Notes: a model not told the origin generated them from the letters alone. Counted from the stretch's first letter, positions 45,181-57,339 are shown. The stretch is 64,000 nucleotides of DNA from Pseudorasbora parva (GCF_024679245.1 NC_090176.1:50055615-50119614); one strand, 5' to 3'. Numbers and translations: made by a program.

Positions 45181-45782
45181 AGTCATTTTTTCCTCTCAAG
45201 TAAATCGTACTGTTCCTTTAAACGTGTGTATCTGTGGAGTTATTGTGGGTCAAATGAGTCCCAGTCGTTCATATCAGTGCAGAAACAGATCATGGTGCTG
45301 CTCTTTGGGCCATTTTCATGTGTAATGACGCTTTGACTGTTTTCTGTATCTCTCAGGTGGCCGTGGACGCGTCGAGAGGTTTGAGAGAGACAAAAGCAGA
45401 ACCCCCTCCATCGCACTGCAGAAATGCTGCTAATTGTCTTTTCCATCCCATGAGTTTGTCTCTCCAAAGGCCAGTGACGCTTATGGATTTTCTCAAATGT
45501 CATCTTAGTTTGGGCTCCTGAAGCCAAGCTACAAATCCACAGACAGCCGAGCGATTACAGCTCACCTTGTTTATCTGCCGACCGCCACCAACCAGGCCAT
45601 TATCTGTGCAATTCAATGGACAGAGACGACACACAGAAGACTCGCAAGATTCATCAGAGAGCTTTATACGGCAACTGGCAGAACACAGAGAAAGATTATG
45701 AAGCTTTAACAGAAAGCCACATTGGTTCATGCCATGTAGACAAACATATTCTTATAATGTGTGAATGAAATCTCTAATAATA
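45181..45782. other. Mostly unique sequence with a weak exon candidate
   Basis: At 45357, after CTGTATCTCTCAG, an open stretch begins VAVDASRGLRETKAEPPPSH and runs to a stop at 45521. There is no identified partner exon and no domain, so I do not call a gene. Confidence 0.2.
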
Positions 45783-46627
45783 CACTGCAAAAAAAAAAAT
45801 TCTTGCTCAGTATTTCTGTCTTGTTTTCCAGTACAAATATCTAATCGTTCTAAAATCAAAATATATGTGCTTAAGAAGCAAAATAACTTTGAAAAATGCA
45901 TCAAACTTAAAGGACTGGTTCACTTCAAAATGAAAATGTCCTGATATTTTACTCACAAAGGAAATCATTCCAGTATTTTTCTCCACATAATGGACTTCAA
46001 TGGGAACCAACGGTTGAAGGTCCAAATCAATGCAGTTTCAGAGGAAGAGCTTCAGAGGCTCTGACCGATCCCAGAGGAATAGAGTCTGATCTAGACAAAC
46101 CATCAGACATATTCAAGAAAAAATAAAAAGTATATACTTTTTAATCTAAATTGCTCATCTTGCGCTGCTCTGCGACTCCCCACGGATTGCGTAATCCCGT
46201 CTGATAGGTCACGATAGACGTAGACAGAAGTACCGCCCCCATGTTTACGAAGCGCTCGTGCGAAGACTAATACAAACATCCTTTAGCACAAAAAAAAAAG
46301 GTAAAACAATGATGTCGGACGATTTTGAAGTTGAATATGGAGTGTTTTTGGTAAATTATGTTTGTATTAGTCTTTGCACGTTCGTTTGGGGCGGTATTTT
46401 CGCCTAGCGTGACCTCTCAGACGTGATTACGCAGCCCGAAATGAGCAATTTAGGTTGAAAAGTATATACTTTTTTTCCTTTTCTTTTTAAATGAGCCATT
46501 GGTTTTTATAGATCAGACTCTATTCCTCTGGGATCGGTCAGAGCCTCTGAAGCGCTTCCTCTGAAACTGCAATGATTTGGACCTTCAACCGAGAAAAATC
46601 CAGGAACGTTTTCCTCAAAAAGCTTAA

Positions 46628-47875
46628 AGCTACACTGTGTGATATTTTCCCCCATCTAGTGGTGAAAAGGTATATGACCATCCAGTGAATAATAGTTTCT
46701 GCTCCTCTCAATTTCGATTTCGTTTCAACTCCTACGGTGGCCGATTTAGTCATGGCTTCCAGTTCGACCTCTTCGGTGAGTGTTGCTTCAAGTGATGAGG
46801 TTACTTTTGAAAACTATTATAATTAGCAGTTATTTAATTTGCCAAATGATCTATGATCAAATTAATCTATGTAAAATGAATAATAGTTTTACATTTTCGT
46901 TATTTTTAACCAGTTCATTGCTAACATCAGCTATCAGGTTCCCAGACGAATGCAAGCTAATCTTAGTAAAGTAACTTTTATCAGTGCTATCGTTATTGTG
47001 TATATTGTACGACATCACTAGCGTAAGGCAAACAAATTATAATGCAATTAAAATATTAATCTCATGTTATCCGTCATAGAACACGGATTTATGTTATAAG
47101 GTAAACAATACTTTTTCATCATTGACGCGAGGAAAACTATCCTAGACGTCGTTCTAGTGTTATGCACAGCACACCATGATATAATTAGCCAAGCAACAAT
47201 AAAACTTCCAATATACACAAATAGGCTGAATTAATATTACCTGTCGAGAAGAAAGCAGGCAACGTCGGCGTTCTTTTTAAAATCGTTGCTCCTCATGAAC
47301 TCTCTCCATCTTGGAAAGGCCACTCCAATATTTACTTTTGTCTTGTTGATTTGCCCGTTGCGTTGCCGTCTTAATTCTCTTTTCCGCTTCCTTGGCGACT
47401 CTGATACATATCCCGCAATGTTACTAGGTCCCCGACCCGGGTCGAATTCGGTAATCAGTTCCGGGACGTGGTTGCTTTCACACAGAAGGCGACCCGGCAA
47501 TGCTCCGGGAATATTGCGGGTCCGACGTGCAGTGTGAAAGGGGCTTAAGAGTGATCCTCCATCATCATATAGCAGCCTCAAGCAATCTTCCTCTTCACAT
47601 TCGACACGGTGCCATCAAGTGTAAAAACGCGAAAAGCGAAGCTTGAATTTACGGGTATGTCCCTCTTTGGCAAATGTACTTTCAAGATGGAGGAGCAACA
47701 TGGCGACCGCCATCCAAACCCTCAACACTTATGTATTTTCAATGGTATATTATAAAATTATGAGAATGCATTATTACTTGAAAGAAGTAAATATACATTA
47801 ATGAGCACATATATTTTTGAAAGAACTAAGTGATTTTAGCTAAGAATAAACTAAAAAAGTTACACAGTGTAGCTT
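46628..47875. mobile_element. Inner TTAA element, Kolobok/piggyBac-like signature
   Basis: Termini AGCTACACTGTGTGATATTT and inverted AGCTACACTGTGTAAC, with TTAA duplicated at both ends (46624-46627, 47876-47879), 1248 bp. TTAA target use is known for piggyBac and Kolobok; the choice between them is inference. Inside are a possible first exon (ATG at about 46752, MASSSTSS, then GTGAGT) and a minus-strand frame at 47237-47581. No DDE domain is visible, so non-autonomous or carrying host sequence. Confidence 0.72.
47237..47581 (-). CDS. Repeat-associated open frame, function unknown
   Basis: 114 codons. The C-terminal half has a basic stretch RKRKRELRRQRNGQ then KTKVNIGVAFPRWREFM and ADVACFLLD. 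I recall this kind of arrangement from many predicted fish proteins linked to repeats (basic region, a VNIG..F.RW motif, and a FLLD end). The N-terminal half is probably read-through of a GC-rich insert (CCCGACCCGGGTCGAATTCG). It lies inside the TTAA element at 46628. It may be part of a spliced transposon protein; function unknown. Confidence 0.35.
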   Translation of the reverse strand: MRLLYDDGGSLLSPFHTARRTRNIPGALPGRLLCESNHVPELITEFDPGRGPSNIAGYVSESPRKRKRELRRQRNGQINKTKVNIGVAFPRWREFMRSNDFKKNADVACFLLDR

Positions 47876-48373
47876 TAATTTCTTTTTCCACTGAAGAAAG
47901 AAAGACAATGAACATCTTGGATGAGATGGGGGTGAGTAAAATATCTGGACATTTTCATTTTAAAGTGAACTAATTCTTTAAGTGAAGTTATACTTAAAAC
48001 AAGAAACATTATCTGCTGGTGGTATAAGAAAAATACCCTTGTTTCTTCCCCTTTGAATTAAGTTTTTTTTTTCTGACCGCATTGGAGATATTTTTTTTTA
48101 ACTTGTTTTAAGAATAAACTCACTTCATTTAACGTCACTTAAGATATTATTTTTCAGAGAACAAGACTTCATATCTTCAGTCATTTCGCTTCTCAAGTTA
48201 ATCTTGATTTAAGAATGTTTAGTATTTTGAAGTGTCGCTCAATGAAAGAAAAACAAGATCAAACGTGAACAGCAATCATTTTAAGAGCAGATATAAGGAT
48301 AAATAAAGCCTGCTGTTTAATGAGATTTTTTTCTCTTGTCGGTCGCTTTTGTTTGTTTTTGAGTGCCAGTGTA

Positions 48374-48922
48374 CACTCTTAGAAGAAAAGGTTAGAACCT
48401 TAAAAGGTTCTGTCAGCGCTACGTACAGTATTTGGAACCACTAAAACATTCACTGCAAAAAAATGCTTTTCTTACTTAGTAATTTTCTCTTGTTTCTAGT
48501 CCAAACATCTAAAAATTCTGAAACAGGAAGTATTTCCTAGACAAGCAAAAGTAATTGTCTTGTTTTGGGGAAAAATTACTCAAAATGAAGAGAGTTTTTG
48601 CTTAAAATAAGATAAATAATCTGCCAATGGGGTAAACTACACTCTAAAAAATGCTGGGTTAAAAACAACCCAAGTTGGGTTGAAAATGGACAAACCAAGA
48701 AATTGAGTTGAAAAACAAGACAATAATTTTTAGTTGTCTAGTAAATGTAAGAACTTTTAGATGTTGAGACTAGAAACAAGACAAAAATACTAAATAAGAA
48801 AGGCATTTTTGTAGTGTTTATAGAACCCGTTTTAAGTGCCAAAAGGGTTCTTTCTTGTCATTATTGAACCTTTTAGGGGTTCCAAATACGTAGCGCCGAT
48901 AAAACCTTTTCTTCTAAGAGTG
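48374..48922. mobile_element. TA-flanked MITE (CACTCTTAGAAGAAAAGG) with nested MITE
   Basis: Ends CACTCTTAGAAGAAAAGG and CCTTTTCTTCTAAGAGTG, each next to TA. A second element of the CACTGC family sits inside at 48451-48816. A small complete copy of the outer family is at 58117-58298. Confidence 0.85.
48451..48816. mobile_element. CACTGC-family MITE, nested
   Basis: CACTGCAAAAAAATGCTTTT to AAGGCATTTTTGTAGTG. At about 48640 it holds a one-sided fragment CACTCTAAAAAATGCTGGGT of yet another family whose opposite end is seen at 55738. Confidence 0.8.
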
Positions 48923-49664
48923 TAGAAGTTCCTGAAGCTCATCTCCTGCAGAAAGTTTGCTTTTGCCGGTCATCTGAGGATAATCTCAGCTGGATCCGTG
49001 TCACTGCGAGGGCTGACAACACACATTCACACACACAACTCTGAGGCCTCATCAGCCGCCGCGAGTCCAACTTTGTGATTGACACCAAACCCGGCTCCAT
49101 TGTCTCTGCACAGGTTAAAAATATAATGCAGCGGCAGTGTCGCCACGGTGATAAGGGCCGTCCAATCATATGTCTCGCAGCTGCCAGGTTGTTAAAAGAA
49201 CATGCGAAAGACTTCGAATTCTCTGTGCATTTTTGCTGCCATTGGCACATCAGCCGGACGGACTGTGAAAGTCCCGCTTTTCCTTGCGTTTCTCTTTCTC
49301 TCAGGCTTGTGTCATGTCATGCTGGGCTGTAATGGTTGCAGGAAAGTTTTCATGACACTTTATCCTAAATGTTCCACAGAATAACCCATGGACGGCCGTG
49401 TGTGTTCAGTCCATATCACTCTTAAAAAATAAAGGTACCAAAAGGGCTTTTTGCAGCTAAGCTATAAAAGAGCCTTATTCATTTCTCCAAATAACTTTCA
49501 GCAAACAGTTCTTAGAGAACCATTTTTTTTCTGTGAAGAATATTTAAAAGGGACTATGTAGAGTTCATAAACCCTTGCTATTAGCGACACCATTGGCCGT
49601 TTTGTGAACTGCAGCAAGCAAAGCTTCAAATGGTTCAAGAGATCGTAAAACTAATCTATATAGG
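48923..49664. other. Mostly unique sequence, no gene recognised
   Basis: Frames at 48939-49384 on both strands show no domain. Near 49418 lies a lone left end CACTCTTAAAAAATAAAGG of the family at 31916. Nothing else seen. Confidence 0.3.
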
Positions 49665-50436
49665 TAACACGAGAATGAACCTCATTGGCTCTCGCTGAAG
49701 CTCAACGTGATGCGTAACACGAGAATGAACCTCATTGGTTCTCGCTGAAGCTCAACGTGATGCGTAACACGAGAATGAACCTCATTGGCTCTCACTGAAG
49801 CTCAAACGTGATGCATAACACGAGAATGAACCTCATTGGCTCTCACTGAAGCTGAAACGTGATGCGTAACACGAGAATGAACCTCATTGGCTCTCGCTGA
49901 AGTCGCTGAAGCTCAAACGTGATGCCTAACATCAGAATGAACCTCATTGGCTCTCGCTAAGGCTCAAACGTGATGCGTAACATCAGAATGAACCTCATTG
50001 GCTCTCGCTAAGGCTCAAACGTGATGCGTAACATCAGAATGAACCTCATTGCTTCTCGCTGAAGCTCAAAGATGATGCGTAACATCAGAATGAACCTCAT
50101 TGGTTCTCGCTAAGGCTCAAACGTGATGCGTAACATCAGAATGAACCTCACTGGTTCTCGCTGAAGCTCAAACGTGATGCCTAACATCAGAATGAACCTC
50201 ATTGGTTCTCGCTGAAGCTCAAACGTGATGCGTAACATCAGAATGAACCTCATTGGTTCTCGCTGAAGCTCAAACGTGATGCCTAACATCAGAATGAACC
50301 TCATTGGTTCTCGCTGAAGCTCAAACGTGATGCGTAACATCAGAATGAACCTCATTGGTTCTCGCTGAAGCTCAAAGATGATGCGTAACATCAGAATGAA
50401 CCTCATTGGCTCTCGCTGAAGCTCAAACGTGATGTG
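49665..50436. repeat. 51-bp minisatellite, second locus
   Basis: About 15 copies of the unit found at 19485-19805 (CCTCATTGGTTCTCGCTGAA, GCTCAAACGTGATGCGTAAC), with ACACGAGAAT versus ACATCAGAAT variants grouped in blocks. One copy near 49895 carries a small internal duplication of TCGCTGAAG. Frames repeating MRFILMLRITFELQREP are fortuitous. No foldback arms are evident here. Confidence 0.95.
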
Positions 50437-51149
50437 TAAAGGCCATTACATACTCCGCAAGAACAGAGAAAACACTCAGGGCTGCGAGAACAAAATGGCG
50501 TCATTTATCTCCAGATGCATCTGTGTTGTTCAAGGCTAGACTGATAAAACCTTCCCACGAAACATCTGCACAGTGCTTTTATCGAGCAGAAATGGGATCC
50601 GTATTGAGCTGCTCTGTGCTTTCAGACTCATTCATCCGAGGCTAAAGGTCAGCACTTCCTTTCAGATGCTCAACTTTGGCATCTGTGAATAAATGTTGCT
50701 CTTGCTATAATACTTCTGAACGCCGGGCTCGTGGAAGTCAGACTTCATCATGAGATAAAGCGCTATTCTGAGCTCGGGTGAAGGTCTTTAATATGAGGAC
50801 GGGCCTCGATGTGCTGCATTATGCCATACAGACGGCCGAGCCAAAATGGAGGCCGTACGGTCACGTCTAAATGGGAAACAACATTGAGAGTAGCCTTGAA
50901 CGATGAATGCTTTCTGTTTGTAAAGGAAACGGCTTTTTATTTCATCCTTTTCTCCGGTGAGATGGAGGTTGGGAGTCTGATATAGTACTTCCAGTCATCG
51001 TGTCCTTCGGTTTGTTAAACGTTTGACCTGTGAACATTTATAATGATTTCACTCCAAAAATTATAAAAGCCTATTTCTGCCACATAAGGGGAAAAAATGC
51101 ATTGGTAAATCTTAATTATGATGTAAAACGTCAAAAAAACAAAAACAAT
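50437..51149. other. Mostly unique sequence, no gene recognised
   Basis: Non-repetitive by eye, moderate GC. About 50690-50930 could be conserved non-coding DNA but there is no direct evidence. Confidence 0.25.
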
Positions 51150-51285
51150 TTTTTTACCAGTTTGATCTCACCAGACGGAAGTTATAGCCGATGGGAAAAC
51201 TTGATGAGACTCGTCGGGGTGTGAGGTCAAAAATAACATAAATACTGTTGTGTTTCTCACAGAAACCGATCGGTTCGTTTCTTAA

Positions 51286-52753
51286 AGTGTTAGTTCACCC
51301 AAAAATGAAAATGATTTCATAAATTCCTCACCCTCCTGTCGTTGGACACCTTCGTTCATCTTCAGAACACAAATGAAGATATTTTTGTTGAAAGCTGAGA
51401 AAGGCTTCAGAAAGGCCTCCATTGGCATTCAGTACATTCCCACTCACAAGACCCATAAAGGCTAGCCTGGCGTGGTCATACTCAGCTCTAGTCAGAATAT
51501 GAGTCTGATGCTCCATTGGGCTGTGATTATGGGGCGTGTTTCAACCCAACCAGGAAAGACCTCAATTGGACAGACCGACAACCAATCAGAGCAACGAAGC
51601 AACGCATAACGTTAGTTGTCAAATGTCAACAGACATAGTTCAACTGCACTGTGTTGCCAATTCCGCATTTTTTTCCCCGCGGGTTGCTATTTATGTCCGC
51701 GGGTTGAAGCGACTATTATGTGATATATAGACCCATGAGCAACCATGCCAAAATAACACACATTTTACCCCCAAAACACCTTTTTTCCCCCGGAGAACCC
51801 CCCGAGAAGCTATTGTTTAGGGCTAGTAGTTGGCGGGTTTTGTTGTAAAAACTTGGCAACCCTGTCTGCACGCGCGCTGAAATAAACGATCTTTGCCGGA
51901 GTTGTTAAAAAAATAAAATAATTTAATGATACACAGAGTACTTACCCAACATGATCATCATTTCTGAGAGAAATAGTGAAGGTGATGCAGATACGAACAA
52001 GCTCTCTGTTTAGGATTCGAACAAATATAACCCAAGCCCCTTTGATGACGTGATGATTACGGTACTGTCGATCATCTGTCCATCATCGTCTAAAGCCCGC
52101 CCTGATGATTTCATTGGTCCGAACAGTTTCTATTTGGGGATAATTACTCCTCTATGGAGTGAGCCCAGACCTAACCACCCAACCTAAACATTTTGTGGGC
52201 GGGGCTGAGTTCGGCTGGCATCCAGGCTACATAAAGGCTCTAAACACATCGATACAAAGTCCATCTCACTACAGTGGCTGTACAATATTTTTACAACGCG
52301 ACAAAAATAGTTATTGTGCACACAAAAATCTAAATAACGACTTTATTTACCAAGTTATTGACGTGAACTCGATGCATGCGCGAGAATATGACACAGATCC
52401 GCCGTTCATGACCCAGAAGAGGAGGAGCGAGACCTACATGGAAGACAATAACTTGGCAGATAAAGTCGTTATTTAGATTTTTTCTGCGCACAAAAACTAT
52501 TCTCGTCGCTTCATCAAATTATTGTCCAGCCGCTGTAGTGAGATGGGCTTTGTGTCGATGTGTTTAGTGCCTTTATGGGTCTTGTGAGTGGGAATGTACT
52601 GAATGCCAATGGAGGCCTTTCTGAAGCCTTTCTCAGCTTTCAACAAAAATATCTTCATTTGTGTTCTGAAGATGAACGAAGGTCTTACGGGTGTCCAACG
52701 ACATGAGGGTGAGGAATTAATGAAATAATTTTGATTTTTGGTGAACTAACACT
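51286..52753. mobile_element. TTCACCC foldback element (complete), TTAA target site
   Basis: AGTGTTAGTTCACCCAAAAA to TTTTGGTGAACTAACACT, flanked by TTAA. The arms mirror each other (AAGGCCTCCATTGGCATTCA against TGAATGCCAATGGAGGCCTT), as does the inner TTATTTACCAAGTTATTGAC. The left arm is split by the insertion at 51464. Complete reference for the truncated copy at 40694. Confidence 0.82.
51464..52230. mobile_element. Insertion with AGCCTGG/CCAGGCT ends
   Basis: ATAAAGGCT occurs directly before (51455-51463) and after (52231-52239), a likely target duplication. The ends AGCCTGG and CCAGGCT are inverted. The interior is non-coding by eye, with TTTGTGGGCGGGGCTGAG. The superfamily is uncertain; 8-9 bp duplication would fit hAT or Mutator-like elements. 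Confidence 0.6.
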
Positions 52754-52977
52754 TTAAGACATCAATGTGTCGTCAGGAGCAGCAGGGTTTTTGTGCATGT
52801 TGTCAAAGCATGTTTTTTTGTTTGTTTGTCTTTATGACCTGCACACAGCAACGGTTGAGTTAAAAATCTTCATTTGTGTTCTACTGAAGAAATAAACACA
52901 CCTACATGTTGGATGCACTGGGGGTCAGCAGATAAACATCACATTTTCATTTTTGGGTGAACTATCCCTTTAATTAC

Positions 52978-53419
52978 TCTGAGCAGAGAACTGGGCCGCC
53001 GCAACCCCATGCAGGAGAATGTCACAATCTGCATTTTTATGTTTTATGGTACTATAACTGGTGCGGTGACCCCTCCGATGGGAAATCAGCAGATCTCTAA
53101 TGGCACAAGAGAAGCTGTTTTCCAGCTCAGATGATTGCTGGAGTGACACCACCGCCATTTGTCCCAATGTCTTCATCACAGAGACGCTGGAAAAAGATAA
53201 AATCACAGCAACTAACGGCAATTAAAAGCAATGCACTCGTCAAACGAAAGCTCAGGATTGGTCGTGATGGAGGCGTGCTGTTGCTAGGTTTCCACGCTCT
53301 GATCTCCACCAGCTCTATAGATCATCGTTTAATGTATGACAGGGTTAATGAGGTACATCTGTGTCGCACTCAACTTTCTGTCTTGTTCCTTAATAATGAT
53401 TTTATTGTTTATTACAAGC
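52978..53419. other. Mostly unique sequence, no gene recognised
   Basis: Open frames on both strands (52970-53430) without domains or matched splice sites. Confidence 0.3.
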
Positions 53420-53698
53420 TCTTGAATTAAACCGTCAACTTCGACAGCGCTTTAGACAATACAGATAGTTTCAAAGCAACTTAATAAACAGGAAAATAAG
53501 AGAATCAGTGATGCAAACTATCAGATATGAGTCTAATTCTGCAGCTCTAAAAAGACTATAGTGTCATAATTATTGATTCAGATCAGTTGAATTAGTATGA
53601 AGTGCATTAATTAAGTTCACATCAGATCAGTGTAATTAAAGTGCTTTAATTAAGTTCATATCAGCTCTACAGAAGTTTTGTCTGATCGTTGCGATCAT
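53420..53698 (-). mobile_element. L2/CR1-type LINE 3' fragment
   Basis: CGACAGCGCTTTAGACAATA, CAGATAGTTTCAAAGCAAC and CAGTGATGCAAACTATCAG match the copy at 34040 and the fragment at 30340. Eroded, non-coding. Confidence 0.5.
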
Positions 53699-54281
53699 GT
53701 CCTCCGACCAATACGCCTTTATAGGTCGTTTGTCACTTCCTTGAAATACGACCCATATGAGCGTTTACTAAAGTTGCGGCCCTATTGACAATATTTTAAT
53801 TAATTAAATGCGACGCACAGGAGCGTTTTCTAAAGTTGTGCTCCTATTGACAGCAGGACACTTTCATTTTAAAGCATTTTTCCCTTTTATTTGCTTAATA
53901 TTTCAGGTTTTGCATAGATCAATTGGTAAAGCATTGCACTATACAACAACAATATGTGATCATGTGATCGTGGGTGCGATCCCAGGGAACACACATGTGC
54001 TCATAAAGTGTGTATGCACTATAAATCACTGGGTAGGTTTAGGGATGGGGTGGGTGTAGTTGTAAATTAAAAACAATATTTTTGCTAAATGGAAATATGA
54101 CAAATGGTGGTAAAAAGTCCAGACATTGTATTAAAATGAACACATTTCATGACGTCAGATGTAACGCGACACTGTCATTATTTTTATGCCAGCTAGAAGG
54201 TGCATGACTTTAAAACGTAAATATAGGTCGTAATAAGGTGCTTGAAAAACGACCTATAGAGTCGTATTTTTTTGGAGGACA
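53699..54281. mobile_element. Element with TGTCCTCC inverted ends
   Basis: TGTCCTCCGACCAATACG on the left and GTCGTATTTTTTTGGAGGAC on the right, with TATAGGTCGTTT mirrored by AAACGACCTATAGAG. The interior carries GGGTAGGTTTAGGGATGGGG. Non-coding. Confidence 0.7.
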
Positions 54282-54502
54282 GGTTGGATCAATACTGAAT
54301 ATTCTGTGGCCTGTATGTGTGCGGCTGCTTTTAAAGATAAAGACGACACCACACCGCGATGTGAACAGATTTACCTGCCGAGACTCATGCTGACAGTAAT
54401 TAATCAGCTGCAGTGCATAATTAACATTATAAATAATGTGATTGTCAGAGAGCATGCTGACCGTCTGAAACTCATGACTGCAGAGATTTAATCCGTCACG
54501 CT
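54282..54502. promoter_or_regulatory. Possible conserved non-coding element
   Basis: A short non-repetitive patch between two mobile elements, rich in TAAT-type sites (GTAATTAATCAGCTG, CATAATTAACATTATA). By appearance it could be a developmental enhancer; this is a guess from composition only. Confidence 0.2.
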
Positions 54503-54879
54503 TCACAAAAATGCAAAAAAAATGCTTTTCTTACTTTTATTTTTATTTTTGTCTTGTTTCCGGTTCAAATATCTAACAATTCTTAGACCAAGATGCATTT
54601 ACTAGAGTAGTAAAAATGCCATTGTCTGGAGGGGAAAAACTGAGTTAAATGAGTTAAACTAAGTGAGTTATTTTGCTTAAAACTAGCTCAATTATCTGCC
54701 AATGGGGTAAGAAAATATAATCGTGTCTCTGTTTGAATTAATCCTTTTTTAAAGTCATTTAATTATATCGTATGTAATTTTACTCATCTAGTGAACGCGC
54801 CTTTATTTAAGATTTTTAGATAGGCCTATTTGGACTGGAAAGAAGTGAGAAATACTAAGAGAGAAAAGCATTTACAGTG
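54503..54879. mobile_element. CACTGC-family MITE
   Basis: ATGCAAAAAAAATGCTTTTC to GAAAAGCATTTACAGTG, with TTAGACCAAGATGCATTTAC mirrored near 54800. Left terminus slightly degraded. Confidence 0.72.
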
Positions 54880-55169
54880 AATCAGGTTTCATTTGTTAAC
54901 AATGCATTGATCAATATGTTTCTTAACGCATTTCTTAATCTTTGTCGATGTTAGTTGATGAAAATGCACACAAAAATGAATTTGTAAATAAAAGTGCATT
55001 TTACAAGAAAATTCTATTTCAGTCTTTCCACTTAAAAACGTTTAGTTCAATGTGTTGCTTGCCAGTTTTATGTAATTATTTAGCAATTTCTAAGTGAAAA
55101 TTGTTTCTGCACCACTTAATAATAATCACATAAAAAATTAACCATAGTTGTACAGTATTTAAGCTTATT

Positions 55170-55660
55170 TAACTTCAAAAATTATGTTCTTCAGTTTTCC
55201 AGCACAAATATCTAAACATTCAAGAAATAAATCATCAAGAAACCAAGAAACATTTACTGAAGAAGCAAAAAGATATTTAGTCTTGTTTTCTGGAAAATAT
55301 TCCATATATTATGATATTAGTATCATAATTAAGTGAGTTCTGCTTAAAACAAGAACAAATATCTGCCAATAGGGTCAGAAAAATAAACTCAATTCAAAGA
55401 AAACATTTTTTTTTTCAATTTTATCTAGTTTTAAGTTTACACTCACTTAATTTCATCATACTGTCATAACTATGAGATAAAAGTTGAAATCATGACATAC
55501 TGTCATAATTATGAGAAAGTTTAAAATTATGACATACTAAGTCATAAATATGAGATAAAAGTTGAAATTATGACACTGCCATAAATATTAGATAAAAGTT
55601 GAAATCATGACATAAGTCATAATTATGAGATAAAGTTTAAAATTATGACATAGTAAGTGA
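55170..55660. repeat. MITE remnant followed by a short tandem array
   Basis: TTCCAGCACAAATATCTAAA at about 55197 is a CACTGC-family arm. From about 55455 follow about five degenerate units around GTCATAATTATGAGATAAA and GTTGAAATCATGACAT. The arrangement (array next to a MITE arm) repeats on a small scale what is seen at 21301-27351. Confidence 0.6.
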
Positions 55661-56316
55661 TTATATAAACCCAACAATTGGGTTTGTCCATATTTGACCC
55701 AAATTTGGGTTGAAAAAACCCAGCATGTTTTTAGAGTGTATTTGATTTATTTAAAAAAATGTATTTATCCATTTAGAAAGTGAGTTTAATCCTCTCATTT
55801 GATTTATGTTTTACATTTGTTACGCTGTTTTACATCCCTGAACCGCGGTCTCATGCGATGCTTTATGGGAATGATGAGGAGATGGATAATGGAAATGTGT
55901 TCATCCTGCTGACCTGCTCTAATGAACATTCACAGCAGAGACGGGGAGATGAATCTTTGCCCACAGAGAATGTAAATAATGAAAGCGACTCTCCTGCCGT
56001 ATGTTTCAGGAGCAGGTGTGTGTGTGTGTGTGTTCAGGGTCGTGGTCTGGTCATCATGGCAGCCGCTGGCACTCATCCTGACGACCGCCGATGCTAACAG
56101 ATGTCCCCTCACCATGGTAGGATGGGCGACAGAATGACCCTTTACCGCGGGACACCGGCACACACGGTGAGCGAGGACATATGCGGCTCGTCCTGCCTCG
56201 CCTCAGAACGTTTCCACTTGTACTTGAAACACAAGTGTGTGTTTGGTTTGTTATGGTGACATCATGAGAGAAGCCAAGATCTTCATTTATTCACTCACAT
56301 CCTCTACACTCTAAAA
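55661..56316. other. Lone MITE end and unclassified sequence
   Basis: At 55672-55739 AACCCAACAATTGGGTTTG to CATGTTTTTAGAGTGTA is the right half of a TACACTCTAAAAA-type element. The rest (to 56316) has a (GT)n run near 56018 and frames without domains. Confidence 0.4.
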
Positions 56317-56578
56317 AAATGGGTGCTATTTGGCACTAAAAGTGGTTATTTTATGTAGAACCCATAAGAGGTGCCATATTGCATTTTATTTCTTCCTCAA
56401 TAATGGTGCTAAACGGCACCAACAGTAGTTCTTTGGTGTGTAAAGAACCTTTAAAGAGGCTTGAAAGGTTCTTTGTACAGCAGTGGTGCTATATAGCAGC
56501 TTTATCACCCCAAAGAACCACCGAAGAACCGCTGAAGAACCGCTGAAGAACCATATAGGGGCTTAACAGGTTCTGTAA

Positions 56579-57325
56579 TACCCCTTTTCCACCAAGGCAG
56601 TGCTGGTGCTAAATCGGAGCCAGAGCCTAGTTTAAAATCGGTTCTTTGTGTTTCCACAGCCAAAGCACCAGCTCCGAGCCAGGAAAAGTGGTTCTTAAGT
56701 AACACCGAAACATTGCTGGGCTAGAAGTAAGAACCGCTTGCGTCACCGGCTGGGGGCGGCGTTACCGTGATCAACAAGATGAACACAAACCTGTGACCGC
56801 CATTTTTTCAATAGCAGCTAATCAAGCTAACAGCTCCTGGATTGTAATCTCCGTCTATACAAATCATGGAGAGCTGCACGAATGTGTTGGATTTGCGGCG
56901 TTTTAATGCTGATGTAGGATCATAAAGCCATGAGCCACTGAGGGAAGGCTTGTTCGAGATGCATCAGCGCGCGCTGTGCAGACTGATTGCGTATGACATC
57001 AAAGTAGAGCGAGCGCCAACGACTCCTTATGCTTTTGAATCGCTCACGCGGTATTTTGATATCATACACGGATCGGTCTGTGCAGCGCCGATGCATCTCG
57101 AACAAGCCTGGTGTGTTTGTATTTCCCGCAGCCTCGCTAGCATTGCTAAAAAGTTAGCGAGAAAGATGAGACGTATACAGTGATGTAAGACCTAGCTCTG
57201 TGGTGGCTCTCTTACATGTGGAAAGCCAAACCGGTTCATAAAGGCTCTCAAGTCGAACCAACTTAGAACTGACAGTAGCACGGGCTCTGAACCAGCACTC
57301 GGTTCATTCTGGTGGAAAAGGGGGC
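56579..57325. mobile_element. Insertion with CCCCTTTTCCACCA inverted ends
   Basis: TACCCCTTTTCCACCAAGG at the left and CTGGTGGAAAAGGGGG at the right. Interior mirror: TTCCACAGCCAAAGCACCAG partly matches the complement near 57220. No clear target duplication seen. Overlapping short frames at 56920-57183 are non-coding by eye. Confidence 0.6.
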
Positions 57326-57339
57326 AGCGGTGCTATGTA

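Larger units (their letters stand above)
45911..47977. mobile_element. Middle foldback element (TTAA), split by a third element
   Basis: Termini AGGACTGGTTCACTTCAAAA and TTTTAAAGTGAACTAATTCT, flanked by TTAA. Internal mirror pairs include AGAGCTTCAGAGGCTCTGAC against GTCAGAGCCTCTGAAGCGCT and CCCAGAGGAATAGAGTCTGA against its complement near 46510. The right arm is interrupted at 46624 by a second TTAA element. Confidence 0.8.
45783..48240. mobile_element. CACTGC-family MITE, outer host of a three-level nest
   Basis: The left part, CACTGCAAAAAAAAAAATTC to AATGCATCAAAC, is followed by TTAA and an inserted foldback. The right part resumes at about 47978 with GTGAAGTTATACTTAAAAC and continues through TTGATTTAAGAATGTTTAG. 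Its right terminus is eroded. Confidence 0.65.
51150..52977. mobile_element. Right arm of a second large foldback copy, split by insertion
   Basis: ACGGAAGTTATAGCCGATGG through GAAACCGATCGGTTCG, then TTAA, then resuming after 52753 with GACATCAATGTGTCGTCAGG and ending TTTTTGGGTGAACTATCCCT. This is the right arm of the family at 31973-33581. The left arm is missing. Confidence 0.75.

Noticed and set aside
45357..45521. Possible exon starting VAVDASRG
   Set aside because: Acceptor present but no donor of quality and no partner exon; listed only as a weak candidate in the gap note.
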